The position numbers and the translations under genes are program-made. This document shows, piece by piece, positions 1 to 12,208 of a DNA stretch of 64,000 bases; position 1 is the stretch's first letter; every line of letters begins with the position of its first letter. The notes beneath the pieces are model-generated. The model saw only the letters and a program-made list of their open reading frames with translations. It was not told the DNA's origin and did not search any database. Location: contig CM036223.1 in assembly GCA_020631735.1 (NCBI GenBank), positions 9,462,191-9,526,190 on the forward strand. Reading direction: 5' to 3'. The stretch comes from Saccharum officinarum (Eukaryota; Streptophyta; Magnoliopsida; Poales; Poaceae).

Positions 1-3000
1 ATCATTCCTGAACCATCATATTATTTAATGAATCTACTTTGGAGATAAGCCCGTCAAGTTCTCACTAACCGGTGAGAGAGGGCGCCTCGAATCGAATTAC
101 AACTCAACCGAGGGAGTATTCCTAACTCTCAATCTGGCATACTTTGCATGAGTAGCCATGGGTCACCTTTGGTACAACTCAGGAACCAACTTCGCGGGTT
201 CAGTCAACGCCAGCACTCTTAGGGATTACCCTTCTACTAGGACGGTCAGAACTTTTAAATCACCTGCCCTTGGACTCACGCCTGCGGCTCCCTTCCGAGG
301 TGCACTTTATACTTGCCGGAGCCTAGCCTGAGTTGAGCTTCTCAGATTCGCGGTCAAGCACTCGGGCCTGGCCAGCTAAGAGAGAGGCATGCGTTCAACA
401 TGACAAGGAAAGACTCCAAGAATCGGTCCTTAAGCGACACAGACAGAGTCACTGCAAGCCTATAGCCTTACAAGCCCCGCACGATCTTCATTTAAATTAT
501 ACCAAGTTCTTTTCCACGATAGCAAATATAGCCAACCGTTCCACATGTATAATCCTATAGCTCGCAGGTGATAGGAAATCACCTGACTTCTACCGCTTAA
601 AGCAGGGCTAAGCATATACTCGAGCCTGAGCTACATAGTATCCATGGTAATAATATCTAGACAATGATTGGATATCAATGCTACAAGTGTTTTCATCCAA
701 CACATATAACTTAATGCAATAATAGGTATAACATAGTACTTAATTATATTTCAGAATTTAGGAGGCTTATAATGCTCCGGGGCTTGCCTTTCATGAAATT
801 GCAAGGGACGTCGTCGCAGTCAATGAAGACCTCATCTGGCATGACTTACCCATCAAAAACCAAAAATACAAGACACAAAGGATCATGCAAGGCTGATATA
901 AAGTGGTGCTAGTTTGACATATTTTGCATAACAGCTTGCATAGATTAAGTAACCATCTAGAGCTTAGCATCAAGTTAATAATCATTAACCTATCATCTAT
1001 GTTAGCACCTGTACTAGAGCACTCACTTTATTAGGAGTAAACAATATTAACCATAGCAGGTATAATAAGGTCATCATCTTATCATCATTCCTGAACCATC
1101 ATATTATTTAATGAATCTACTTTGGAGATAAGCCCGTCAAGTTCTCACTAACCGGTGAGAGAGGGCGACTCGAATCGAATTACAACTCAACTGAGGGAGT
1201 ATTCCTAACTCTCAATCTGGCATACTTTGCATGGGTAGCCGTGGGTCACCTTTGGTACAACTCAGGAACCAACTTCGTGGGTTCAATCAACGCCAGCACT
1301 CTCAGGGATTACCCTTCTGCTAGGACGGTCAGAACTTTTAAATCACCTGCCCTTGGACTCATGCCTGCGGCTCCCTTCCGAGGTGCACTTTATACTTGTC
1401 AGAGCCTAGCCTGAGTTGAGCTTCTCAGATTCGCGGTCAAGCACTCGGGCCTGGCCAGCTAAGAGAGAGGCATGCGTTCAACATGACAAGGAAAGGCTCC
1501 AAGAATCGGTCCTTAAGCGACACAGACAGAGTCACTGCAAGCCTATAGCCTTACAAGCCCCGCACGATCTTCATTTAAATTATACCAAGTTCTTTTCCAC
1601 GATAGCAAATATAGCCAACCGTTCCACATGTATAATCCTATAGCTCGCAGGTGATAGGAAATCACCTGACTTCTACCGCTTAAAGCAGGGCTAAGCATAT
1701 ACTCGAGCCTGAGCTACATAGTATCCATGGTAATAATATCTAGACAATGATTGGATATCAATGCTACAAGTGTTTTCATCCAACACATATAACTTAATGC
1801 AATAATAGGTATAACATAGTGCTTAATTGTATTTCAGAAATTAGGAGGCTTATAATGCTCCGGGGCTTGCCTTTCATGAAATTGCAAGGGACGTCGTCAA
1901 GGCAGTCAATGAAGACCTCATCCGGCATGACTTACCCGTCAAAAACCAAAAATAAAAGACATGAAGGATCATGCAAGGCTGATATAAAGTGGAGCTAGTT
2001 TGACATATTTTGCATAACAGCTTGCATAGATTAAGTAACCATCTAGAGCTTAGCATCAAGTTAATAATCATTAACCTATCATCTATGTTAGCACCTGTAC
2101 TAGAGCACTCACTTTATTAGGAGCAAACAATATTAACCATAGCAGGTATAATAAGGCCATCATCTTATCATCATTCCTGAACCATCATATTATTTAATGA
2201 ATCTACTATGGAGATAAGCCCGTCAAGTTCTCACTAACCGGTGAGAGAGGGCAACTCGAATCGAATTGCAACTCAGCCGAGGGAGTATTCCTAACACTCA
2301 ATCTGGCATACTTTGCAAGGGTAGCCATGGGTCACCTTTGGTACAACTCAGGAACCAACTTCGCGGGTTCGGTCAACGCCAGCACTCTCAGGGATTACCC
2401 TTCTGCTAGGACGTTCAGAACTTTTAAATCACCTGCCCTTGGACTCACGCCTGCGGCTCCCTTCTGAGGTGCACTTTATACTTGCCGGAGCCTAGCCTGA
2501 GTTGAGCTTCTCAGATTCGCGGTGAAGCACTTGGGCCGGGCCAGCTAAGAGAGAGGCATGCGTTCAACATGACAAGGAAAGACTCCAAGAATCGGTCCTT
2601 AAGCGACACAGACAGAGTCACTGCAAGCCTATAGCCTTACAAGCCCCGCACGATCTTCATTTAAATTATACCAAGTTCTTTTCCACGATAGCAAATATAG
2701 CCAACTGTTCCACATGTATAATCCTATAGCTTGCAGGTGATAGGAAATCACCTGACTTCTACCGCTTAAAGCAGGGCTAAGAATATACTCGAGCCTGAGC
2801 TACATAGTATCCATGGTAATAATATCTAGACAATGATTGGATATCAATGCTGCAAGTGTTTTCATCCAACACATATAACTTAATGCAATAATAGGTATAA
2901 CATAGTACTTAATTGTATTTCAGAAATTAGGAGGCTTATAATGCTCCGGGGCTTGCCTTTCATGAAATTGCAAGGGACGTCGTCGGGGCAGTCAAAGAAG

Positions 3001-6000
3001 ACCTCATCTGGCATGACTTACCCATCAAAAACCAAAAATAAAAGACACAAAGGATCATGCAAGGCTGATATAAAGTGGAGCTAGTTTGACATATTTTGCA
3101 TAACAGCTTGCATAGATTAAGTAACCATCTAGAGCTTAGCATCAAGTTAATAATCATTAACCTATCATCTATGTTAGCACCTGTACTAGAGCACTCACTT
3201 TATTAGGAGCAAACAATATTAACCATAGCAGGTATAATAAGGTCATCATCTTATCATCATTCCTGAACCATCATATTATTTAATGAATCTACTTTGGAGA
3301 TAAGCCCGTCAAGTTCTCACTAACCGGTGAGAGAGGGCGACTCGAATCGAATTTCAACTCAACTGAGGGAGTATTCCTAACTCTCAATCTGGCATACTTT
3401 GCATGAGTAGCCATGGGTCACCTTTGGTACAACTCAGGAACCAACTTCGCGGGTTCAGTCAACGCCAGCACTCTTAGGGATTACCCTTCTGCTAGGACGG
3501 TCAGAACTTTTAAATCACCTGCCCTTGGACTCACGCCTGCGGCTCCCTTCCGAGGTGCACTTTATACATGCCGGAGCCTAGCCTGAGTTGAGCTTCTCAG
3601 ATTCGCGGTCAAGCACTCGGGCCTGGCCAGCTAAGAGAGAGGCATGCGTTCAACATGACAAGGAAAGACTCCAAGAATCGGTCCTTAATCGACACAGACA
3701 GAGTCACTGCAAGCCTATAGCCTTACAAGCCCCGCACGATCTTCATTTAAATTATACCAAGTTCTTTTCCACGATAGCAAATATAGCCAACCGTTCCACA
3801 TGTATAATCCTATAGCTCGCAGGTGATAGGAAATCACCTGACTTCTACCGCTTGAAGCAGGGCTTAGCATATACTCGAGCCTGAGCTACATAGTATCCAT
3901 GGTAATAATATCTAGACAATGATTGGATATCATTGCTACAAGTGTTTTCATCCAACACATATAACTTAATGCAATAATAGGTATAACATAGTACTTAATT
4001 GTATTTCAGAATTTAGGAGGCTTATAATGCTCCAGGGCTTGCCTTTCATGAAATTGCAAGGGACGTCGTCGCAGTCAATGAAGACCTCATCTGGCATGAC
4101 TTACCCATCAAAAACCAAAAATACAAGACACAAAGGATCATGCAAGGCTGATATAAAGTGGTGCTAGTTTGACATATTTTGCATAACAGCTTGCATAGAT
4201 TAAGTAACCATCTAGAGCTTAGCATCAAGTTAATAATCATTAACCTATCATCTATGTTAGCACCTGTACTAGAGCACTCACTTTATTAGGAGTAAACAAT
4301 ATTAACCATAGCAGGTATAATAAGGTCATCATCTTATCATCATTCCTGAACCATCATGTTATTTAATGAATCTACTTTGGAGATAAGCCCGTCAAGTTCT
4401 CACTAACCGGTGAGAGAGGGCGACTCGAATCGAATTACAACTCAACTGAGGGAGTATTCCAAACTCTCAATCTAGCATACTTTGCATGGGTAGCCGTGGG
4501 TCACCTTTGGTACAACTCAGGAACCAACTTCGTGGGTTCAATCAACGCCAGCACTCTCAGGGATTACCCTTCTGCTAGGACGGTCAGAACTTTTAAATCA
4601 CCTGCCCTTGGACTCATGTCTGCGGCTCCCTTCCGAGGTGCACTTTATACTTGTCGGAGCCTAGCCTGAGTTGAGCTTCTCAGATTCGCGGTCAAGCACT
4701 CGGGCCTGGCCAGCTAAGAGAGAGGCATGCGTTCAACATGACAAGGAAAGGCTCCAAGAATCGGTCCTTAAGCGACACAGACAGAGTCACTGCAAGCCTA
4801 TAGCCTTACAAGCCCCGCACGATCTTCATTTAAATTATACCAAGTTCTTTTCCACGATAGCAAATATAGCCAACCGTTCCACATGTATAATCCTATAGCT
4901 CGCAGGTGATAGGAAATCACCTGACTTCTACCGCTTGAAGCAGGGCTTAGCATATACTCGAGCCTGAGCTACATAGTATCCATGGTAATAATATCTAGAC
5001 AATGATTGGATATCATTGCTACAAGTGTTTTCATCCAACACATATAACTTAATGCAATAATAGGTATAACATAGTACTTAATTGTATTTCAGAAATTAGG
5101 AGGCTTATAATGCTCCGGGGCTTGCCTTTCATGAAATTGCAAGGGACGTCGTCGGGGCAGTCAATGAAGACCTCATCTGGCATGACTTACCCATCAAAAA
5201 CCAAAAATAAAAGACACAAAGGATCATGCAAGGCTGATATAAAGTGGTGCTAGTTTGACATATTTTGCATAACAGCTTGCATAGATTAAGTAACCATCTA
5301 GAGCTTAGCATCAAGTTAATAATCATTAACCTATCATCTATGTTAGCACCTGTACTAGAGCACTCACTTTATTAGGAGCAAACAATATTAACCATAGCAG
5401 GTATAATAAGGTCATCATCTTATCATCATTCCTGAACCATCATGTTATTTAATGAATCTACTTTGGAGATAAGCCCGTCAAGTTCTCACTAACCCTTGAG
5501 AGAGGGCGACTCGAATCGAATTACAACTCAACTGAGGGAGTATTCCTAACTCTCAATCTGGCATACTTTGCATGGGTAGCCGTGGGTCACCTTTGGTACA
5601 ACTCAGGAACCAACTTCGTGGGTTCAATCAACGCCAGCACTCTCAGGGATTACCCTTCTGCTAGGACGGTCAGAACTTTTAAATCACCTGCCCTTGGACT
5701 CATGCCTGCGGCTCCCTTCTGAGGTGCACTTTATACTTGCCAGAGCCTAGCCTGAGTTGAGCTTCTCAGATTCGCGGTCAAGCACTCGGGCCTAGCCAGC
5801 TAAGAGAGAGGCATGCGTTCAACATGACAAGGAAAGACTCCAAGAATCGGTCCTTAAGCGACACAGACAGAGTCACTGCAAGCCTATAGCCTTACAAGCC
5901 CCGCGCGATCTTCATTTAAATTATACCAAGTTCTTTTCCATGATAGCAAATATAGCCAACCGTTCCACATGTATAATCCTATAGCTCGCAGGTGATAGGA

Positions 6001-7713
6001 AATCACCTGACTTCTACTGCTTGAAGCAGGGCTTAGCATATACTCGAGCCTGAGCTACATAGTATCCATGGTAATAATATCTAGACAATGATTGGATATC
6101 ATTGCTACAAGTGTTTTCATCCAACACATATAACTTAATGCAATAATAGGTATAACATAGTACTTAATTGTATTTCAGAAATTAGGAGGCTTATAATGCT
6201 CTGGGGCTTGCCTTTCATGAAATTGCAAGGGACGTCGTCAGGGCAGTCAATGACGACCACATCTGGCATGACTTACCCATCAAAAACCAAAAATAAAAGA
6301 CACAAAGGATCATGCAAGGCTGATATAAAGTGGTGCTAGTTTGACATATTTTGCATAACAGCTTGCATAGATTAAGTAACCATCTAGAGCTTAGCATCAA
6401 GTTAATAATCATTAACCTATCATCTATGTTAGCACCTGTACTAGAGCACTCACTTTATTAGGAGCAAACAATATTAACCATAGCAGGTATAATAAGGTCA
6501 TCATCTTATCATCATTCCTAAACCATCATGTTATTTAATGAATCTACTTTGGAGATAAGCCCGTCAAGTTCTCATTAACCGGTGAGAGAGGGCGACTCGA
6601 ATCGAATTACAACTCAACTGAGGGAGTATTCCTAACTCTCAATCTGGCATACTTTGCATGGGTAGCCATGGGTCACCTTTGGTACAACTCAGGAACCAAC
6701 TTCGTGGGTTCAATCAACGCCAGCACTCTCAGGGATTACCCTTCTGCTAGGACGGTCAGAACTTTTAAATCACCTACCCTAGGACTCATGCCTGTGGCTC
6801 CCTTCCGAGGTGCACTTTATACTTGCCGGAGCCTAGCCTGAGTTGAGCTTCTCAGATTCACGGTCAAGCACTCGGGCCTGGCCAGCTAAGAGAGAGGCAT
6901 GCGTTCAACATGACAAGGAAAGACTCCAAGAATCGGTCCTTAAGCGACACAGACAGAGTCACTGCAAGCCTATAGCCTTATAAGCCCCGCACGATCTTCA
7001 TTTAAATTATACCAAGTTCTTTTCCATGATAGCAAATATAGCCAACCGTTCTACATGTATAATCCTATAGCTCGCAGGTGATAGGAAATCACCTGACTTC
7101 TACCGCTTAAAGCAGGGCTAAGCATATACTCGATCCTGAGCTACATAGTATCCATAGTAATAATATCTAGACAATGATTGGATATCAATGCAGCAAGTGT
7201 TTTCATCCAACACATATAACTTAATGCAATAATAGGTATAACATAGTACTTAATTGTATTTCAGAAATTAGGAGGCTTATAATGCTCTGGGGCTTGCCTT
7301 TCATGAAATTGCAAGGGACATCATCGGGGCAGTCAATGAAGACCTCATCCGGCACGACTTATCCATCAAAAACCAAAAATAAAAGACACGAAGGATCATG
7401 CAAGGCTGATATAAAGTGGAGCTAGTTTGACATATTTTTCATAACAGCTTGCATAGATTAAGTAACCATCTAGAGCTTAGCATCAAGTTAATAAACATTA
7501 ACCTGTCATCTATGTTAGCACCTGTACTAGAGCACTCAATTTATTAGAAGCAAACAATATTAACAATAGCAGGTATAATAAGGCCATCATCTTATCATCA
7601 TTCCTGAACCATCATATTATTTAATGAATCTACTTTGGAGATAAGCCCGTCAAGTTCTCACTAACCGGTGAGAGAGGGCGACTCGAATCGAATTACAACT
7701 CAGCTGAGGGAGT
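1..7713. repeat. Tandem array of ~1,086-bp units, left block (units 1-7 and start of unit 8)
   Basis: Seven complete units and the first 117 bp of an eighth lie head to tail. With the phase set at position 1, units start at 1, 1084, 2170, 3256, 4339, 5425, 6511 and 7597, so lengths are 1,083 or 1,086 bp. Copies are highly similar and differ by scattered substitutions and short indels. Each unit carries recognisable blocks such as GGAGGCTTATAATGCTC and ACCGGTGAGAGAGGG. These copies belong to subfamily A, marked by CCCCGCACGATCTTC and ACATAGTATCCATGG. Short ORFs recur in each unit on both strands (75 aa plus, 64-65 aa minus) but break freely between copies, so I do not call them genes. The sequence looks like the middle of a Gypsy-type LTR. 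The array probably continues beyond the left window edge. Confidence 0.95.
7709..7713. repeat. Target-site duplication of element A, left copy (GGAGT)
   Basis: GGAGT directly precedes the LTR start and is repeated directly after the far LTR at 18166. Joining the flanks across one copy restores the array sequence GAGGGAGTATTCC seen in every other unit. Confidence 0.95.
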
Positions 7714-10435
7714 TGTCACACCCATTTATCGACCAAATGGAATGCACACCCTTATGTGTGCCCAGAGATCAATCACACATAAGTTAACAAATTATAAAAG
7801 ATGTATCATCACAAATGTTATTACATCACGATTAATAACACATAGTCTTTACAATAATATAGCGGAAGTAAAATATAAAAACTCTCGTGGTAGCTCCAAT
7901 CACAGGCACATTGACTGGTTGACAGCAAGTCTAGTAATCTTCCAGAAAGTAGAAGTAGTCACTACTTGCACCATCTGTTACCCATCCGGGATTTTTATCC
8001 AAGTAAGAAAAATAAACAAGTGTAAGTACATCTCGTACTCAACAAGTGTAACATGGGGTTCATGAGGCTCAAAGGCATAACATAGGTTTATCAGCATGTA
8101 GCTTTTATATAGCATTAATTCAGTATATCAATGATATCAAAGTGTCTCAATATAATCAATAAACATATGATCCATGTGAAATGATTAACGAATAGCAAAA
8201 ACATATTCATTATTAATGATCCACTATTCCATAAGGGTCCAAGGCCACTCGTGACCGTGAGCACGGCTGTTATAACAGTTTTACACTCTGCAGAGGTTGT
8301 ACACTTTCACTGTGAGTCGTGATTTACCCTTTCGCCCGAGGTAGCTAATCTCTTGACCCACTTCCAAGGAAGGTCGGCAGGGTTCACTATGAAGTCTTTC
8401 GAAGGTTCGTCTAACAAGTTAGGGCCATTAGATTTTACTCGGCAAACAGATGTAGAGCCCCCCTTCCTGATGGCACAATAACACGCAGCCTATACACATG
8501 AGGACAGAGGCCGCACTATACCCGATTCGTCAAGCCATTCTTATGCCATAAAGGAATACCTCTAACAAGCTAGAAAAGGTCCTTCTATATGACTAAAGCC
8601 AGAGCCATTTTAGCCCTCACAGTTGTACTGTAAATCCCGGATTTTTGCTTATAGATGAGTCCTTATGGAGAGTAACAAGAGCACCAAAGTAACCCAATGC
8701 TCTAGTACCCTTAAACAGTAATAAAATCATCTTTTAATGTTTATTGCATATTCCATTAGTCAAATTACATGATCATAGTTCATGTTGAGCACTAGCAATA
8801 CTAATCCATGCAGTATAATAGGTATCAAGGAATAAGATCAATACCAAGTCATCCTTATCAAGGAATATATGCATAATGATATTATTTGCTTAATATGAAT
8901 AGGACAACAAGGATAATCCCATGCTATACTTGCCTTGCTCAAACTGGTCCTGGTGATCTTGTTCGTAGTAAAACTCTTGATCTCCAACGAATTGCTCACC
9001 GTCTATACTCGATCAACAATAGCAACAACATTCATCCAGAGGCAATCATGCATAGACAAACAAGACTATAATTAGAACAATACACCAACAGTAAGAAAAT
9101 AAGATAAAAAGTCTTTAAAACGAATCTACAACTCGCTAGGATCACACAGACGCGAAGATCACGAAAATCGGAGCTAAAACGACAAAGTTATGAATTTCCA
9201 AAGATTTCCTATAGAAAAATGAATACTTTAATTAAAAACTCGAAAATAAATTAATCCAAACCTACTGTACAGTTGTATAGTTACATAGAGCTCACAAATA
9301 TGAATCTAACGCAATTTGAATGGACCAAATCGGAGTTAAAACGAAGATTCTACGACTAAAACAAATTAAATGGCAAAACTGTAAATATCAGAAAGCGTAT
9401 TTTTCTTTTCCGAAATGAATTACGTTTTCATTTAATCAAAACGTATTTTCCGGTTTACGCTTTGGACCGTGGGTTCGATAACACAAAAGTTTAGGGTCTC
9501 TTTTACAAAAGTTCACGCGAACCGGTATCATTAAATAAGATCCGTCCGATTCAAAACGGACGGCCGAGATCGGATCGGGGAGAGAGAAAGAGAGCGGCCG
9601 GCGCACTCCGGCCAACTTTCGGCCGCCGGCGAGCCCCCACGGCGGCGCCATCACCGGAAAACATCAAAACACTACTCCGGCCACCAAACGGAGAAGGGAA
9701 AACACCGGAAGGTCGAGAAACTCACAGCGAACTCACCCCGCGCGACGATAGGGCCGGGGGATGATCGGAAGACGGCGGCTAGCTCGCGGTGGCGGGTAAG
9801 GCGGCGGTGGCGCGTGCGGTGGCTTGAAGAGACGACCAAAGCGGCTCAAAAGAGATGGGATGGATGCGAAATAGCACGGGGGTTCCGTTTTATAGTCTGT
9901 AGATGCGAGAAAACAAGGAAGGGGTGAAGATTCGCGGCGGATTCGGATCACCGAATCGGTGAAGAAGGGGAAGGCGGTGTTCGACCGGAGGAAGAAGAAA
10001 GGAAGGTGAAGACAGTCGCTGACAGGCGGGACCCACATGTCGGCGACTCAGAAGAAAAACGGGCGGCGGCTGGCTTAGCAGGCCGCGTGCGCTGGCTTGG
10101 GCTCGGCCCAGGAGAACCGAAGGCGGGCGCGAAAAAAGGCGGGCTGCGGCTGAGTTGGGCCGAAACCGAGATGAGCTGATTTTCCATTTTTTTTCTTTTT
10201 CTAACTTTTCAAGGCCATTTTTCAAAAGATTTTCAAATCCAATTTGAATTTGACTAAAACCACTCAACACAAAATTTCAAATGCAGCAGCATGAATGCTC
10301 AATCATGTTTCTACCCTTATATTTGATTTTTAAATTTATAAAAATTATTATCATTCTAAGTTTGCATGCTCACAAAAATATACAAAAATCATATTTCTCC
10401 TATTTTTCTTCTTTTCAAAATTTTAGGGTGTTACA
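7714..10435 (-). repeat. Element A 3' LTR (left, 2,722 bp)
   Basis: This is the partner LTR, lying after the polypurine tract in transcript direction. It matches the right LTR throughout, apart from scattered substitutions (mostly transitions) and a small length change in a T run near 10190. Its TATA box equivalent is at 9888-9894 and its conserved core is at 8241-8530. Confidence 0.95.
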
Positions 10436-10450
10436 ATTCTACCCCCCTTA
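10436..10450 (-). promoter_or_regulatory. Element A polypurine tract
   Basis: The minus strand reads TAAGGGGGGTAGAAT directly before the 3' LTR, the site where plus-strand DNA synthesis would start. Element B has almost the same tract. Confidence 0.85.
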
Positions 10451-10455
10451 AGATG

Positions 10456-10472
10456 AATCTCATCCCGAGATT
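10456..10472 (-). other. Small hairpin beside the polypurine tract of element A
   Basis: AATCTC and GAGATT form a perfect 6-bp stem around a 5-base loop, six bases from the polypurine tract. Element B has a hairpin in the same place (51660-51678). Confidence 0.5.
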
Positions 10473-10482
10473 TAGAAGATGC

Positions 10483-11880
10483 TTACTCAAACGGTTTCGG
10501 GTAGGTTTTTCTCATATCCTCTTCTCTTTCCCAAGTGGCCTCACCCTCTGTGTACCGATTCCACTGAACTTTGCACATCTTAATAGTTCGACTTCTTGTA
10601 ACTTTTTCGGCAGTCTCTAGAATTTTCACTAGAAACTCTTCATATGTAAGATCCTCCTTAACAGTGAGCTCCTCTAGCGAAATCTGTTCCTCTGGTACTC
10701 GCAAACATTTCTTCAGTTGAGACACATGGAACACATCATGTACACCCGCCAAACTTTCTGGTAATTCCAACTGATATGCTACTTCACCACGTCTCTCTAT
10801 AATCTTGAAAGGTCCAATATATCTTGGTGCCAATTTACCTTTCATGTTGAACCTTCTCACACTCCTCATTGGCGATACTTTCAAATATACATAATCTCCT
10901 ACTTCAAAGATTAACTCTCTTCTCCGAGTATCAGCGTAACTCTTCTGTCTGGACTGAGCTATTTTTAGATTATTCCTAATCATTCTTACTTTCTTTTCAG
11001 CATCCTTGAGTACATCAGGCCCAAACACTTGACTTTCCCCTGTCTGATTCCAGAACAACGGGGTTCTACACTTTCGTCCATACAGAGCCTCAAACGGTGC
11101 CATCTGAAGACTCTTCTGATAACTATTGTTATAGGAGAACTCTGCATAAGGCAAACTCTTATCCCAACTAGTACCATATTGTAAAGCACAAGCTCTCAAC
11201 ATATCCTCCAATATCTGATTAATTCTTTCCATCTGTCCATCTGTCTGTGGATGGTAAGCTGTACTAAAATTCAGCTTGGTTCCTAGTGATTCATGTATCT
11301 TTTGCCAATAATGAGATGTAAATTGGGTACCTCGATCAGACACAATTTTCTTAGGAACTCCATGCAGACTCACTATTCTTTCCATATACAATTCTGCCAA
11401 CCTCGCACTGCTATATGTAGTCCTAACTGGCAAAAAATGAGCAACCTTTGTTAAGCGATCTACTATTACCCAAATCGAATCATACCCTCTCTGAGTACGT
11501 GGCAATCCAACTATAAAATCCATACCAACTTCTTCCCATTTCCATTCGGGTATCTGCATAGGTTGTAACAATCCTGCAGGTCTCTGATGTTCAGCTTTCA
11601 CCCTTTGACATGTGTCACACAAAGCAACATATTCAGCATCTCTTTTTAAACCATACCACCAATATTTCTCTCTCAGATCCAGATACATCTTAGTACTCCC
11701 TGGATGTATGGAATAAGCTGACTCATGAGCTTCACTCAAAATTGCTTTTCTGATAGTCTTATCCTCTGGCACACACAACCTTTTTCCAAACCATAATGTA
11801 CCCTTATCATCCTTATGGAATCCTGGTGATTTGCCCTTCACTATATTCTCCGCTATCTCTCTCAATTTTGCATCTTTCAT
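10483..11880 (-). CDS. int: Element A integrase with C-terminal chromodomain (465 codons open)
   Basis: Integrase joins element cDNA to chromosomal DNA in the nucleus. Residues 52-91 hold the HHCC zinc site (H52, H59, C88, C91). The core catalytic triad is D121, D182 and E218 with 35 residues between the last two, as in retroviral-type integrases. A G-P-F motif lies at 356-358. Residues about 412-462 form a chromodomain-like end with W440 and W450, which in chromoviruses is thought to guide insertion to marked chromatin. The frame is open but begins after a stop in the polyprotein, and the element has no reverse transcriptase, so it is probably not expressed as in an intact element. Confidence 0.93.
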   Translation of the reverse strand: MKDAKLREIAENIVKGKSPGFHKDDKGTLWFGKRLCVPEDKTIRKAILSEAHESAYSIHPGSTKMYLDLREKYWWYGLKRDAEYVALCDTCQRVKAEHQRPAGLLQPMQIPEWKWEEVGMDFIVGLPRTQRGYDSIWVIVDRLTKVAHFLPVRTTYSSARLAELYMERIVSLHGVPKKIVSDRGTQFTSHYWQKIHESLGTKLNFSTAYHPQTDGQMERINQILEDMLRACALQYGTSWDKSLPYAEFSYNNSYQKSLQMAPFEALYGRKCRTPLFWNQTGESQVFGPDVLKDAEKKVRMIRNNLKIAQSRQKSYADTRRRELIFEVGDYVYLKVSPMRSVRRFNMKGKLAPRYIGPFKIIERRGEVAYQLELPESLAGVHDVFHVSQLKKCLRVPEEQISLEELTVKEDLTYEEFLVKILETAEKVTRSRTIKMCKVQWNRYTEGEATWEREEDMRKTYPKPFE

Positions 11881-11886
11881 CTGACT

Positions 11887-12207
11887 CTAGCGTATCTCTT
11901 GCTCCATAGTAGGTTCTAGTACCAATTCTACTGCATTGATGGTAAACCCTAAGTTCAGATACTCACATTCAGCACACAACTCTCTTGCCAAAGGCATTAC
12001 TTGCATTTCATTAGCGTAGCTTTTCCTACTAAGAGCATCAGCAACGACGTTAGCCTTTCCGGGGTGATAATGCACCTCTAGATCATAATCCTTTATCAAC
12101 TCCAGCCATCTACGCTGCCTCAAGTTTAGATCTGATTGAGTGAAGATATACTTCAAACTCTTGTGATCAGTATATATATCACTTTTATGTCCAATCAAAT
12201 AGTGTCT
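11887..12207 (-). pseudogene. Element A RNase H remnant
   Basis: About 100 codons match the C-terminal half of Gypsy RNase H, including [10 protein letters not shown] and the [13 protein letters not shown] motif. The fragment starts abruptly within a few bases of the protease frame's end and in another frame, so the junction at about 12205 marks a deletion that removed reverse transcriptase and the start of RNase H. A stop codon (11887-11889) separates it from integrase in the same frame. Confidence 0.85.
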
Positions 12208-12208
12208 C

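Noticed and set aside
9733..10270. Overlapping ORFs of 79-126 aa in the GC-rich part of element A's LTR
   Set aside because: They overlap in several frames, differ between the two LTRs, and reflect low stop frequency in GC-rich sequence.
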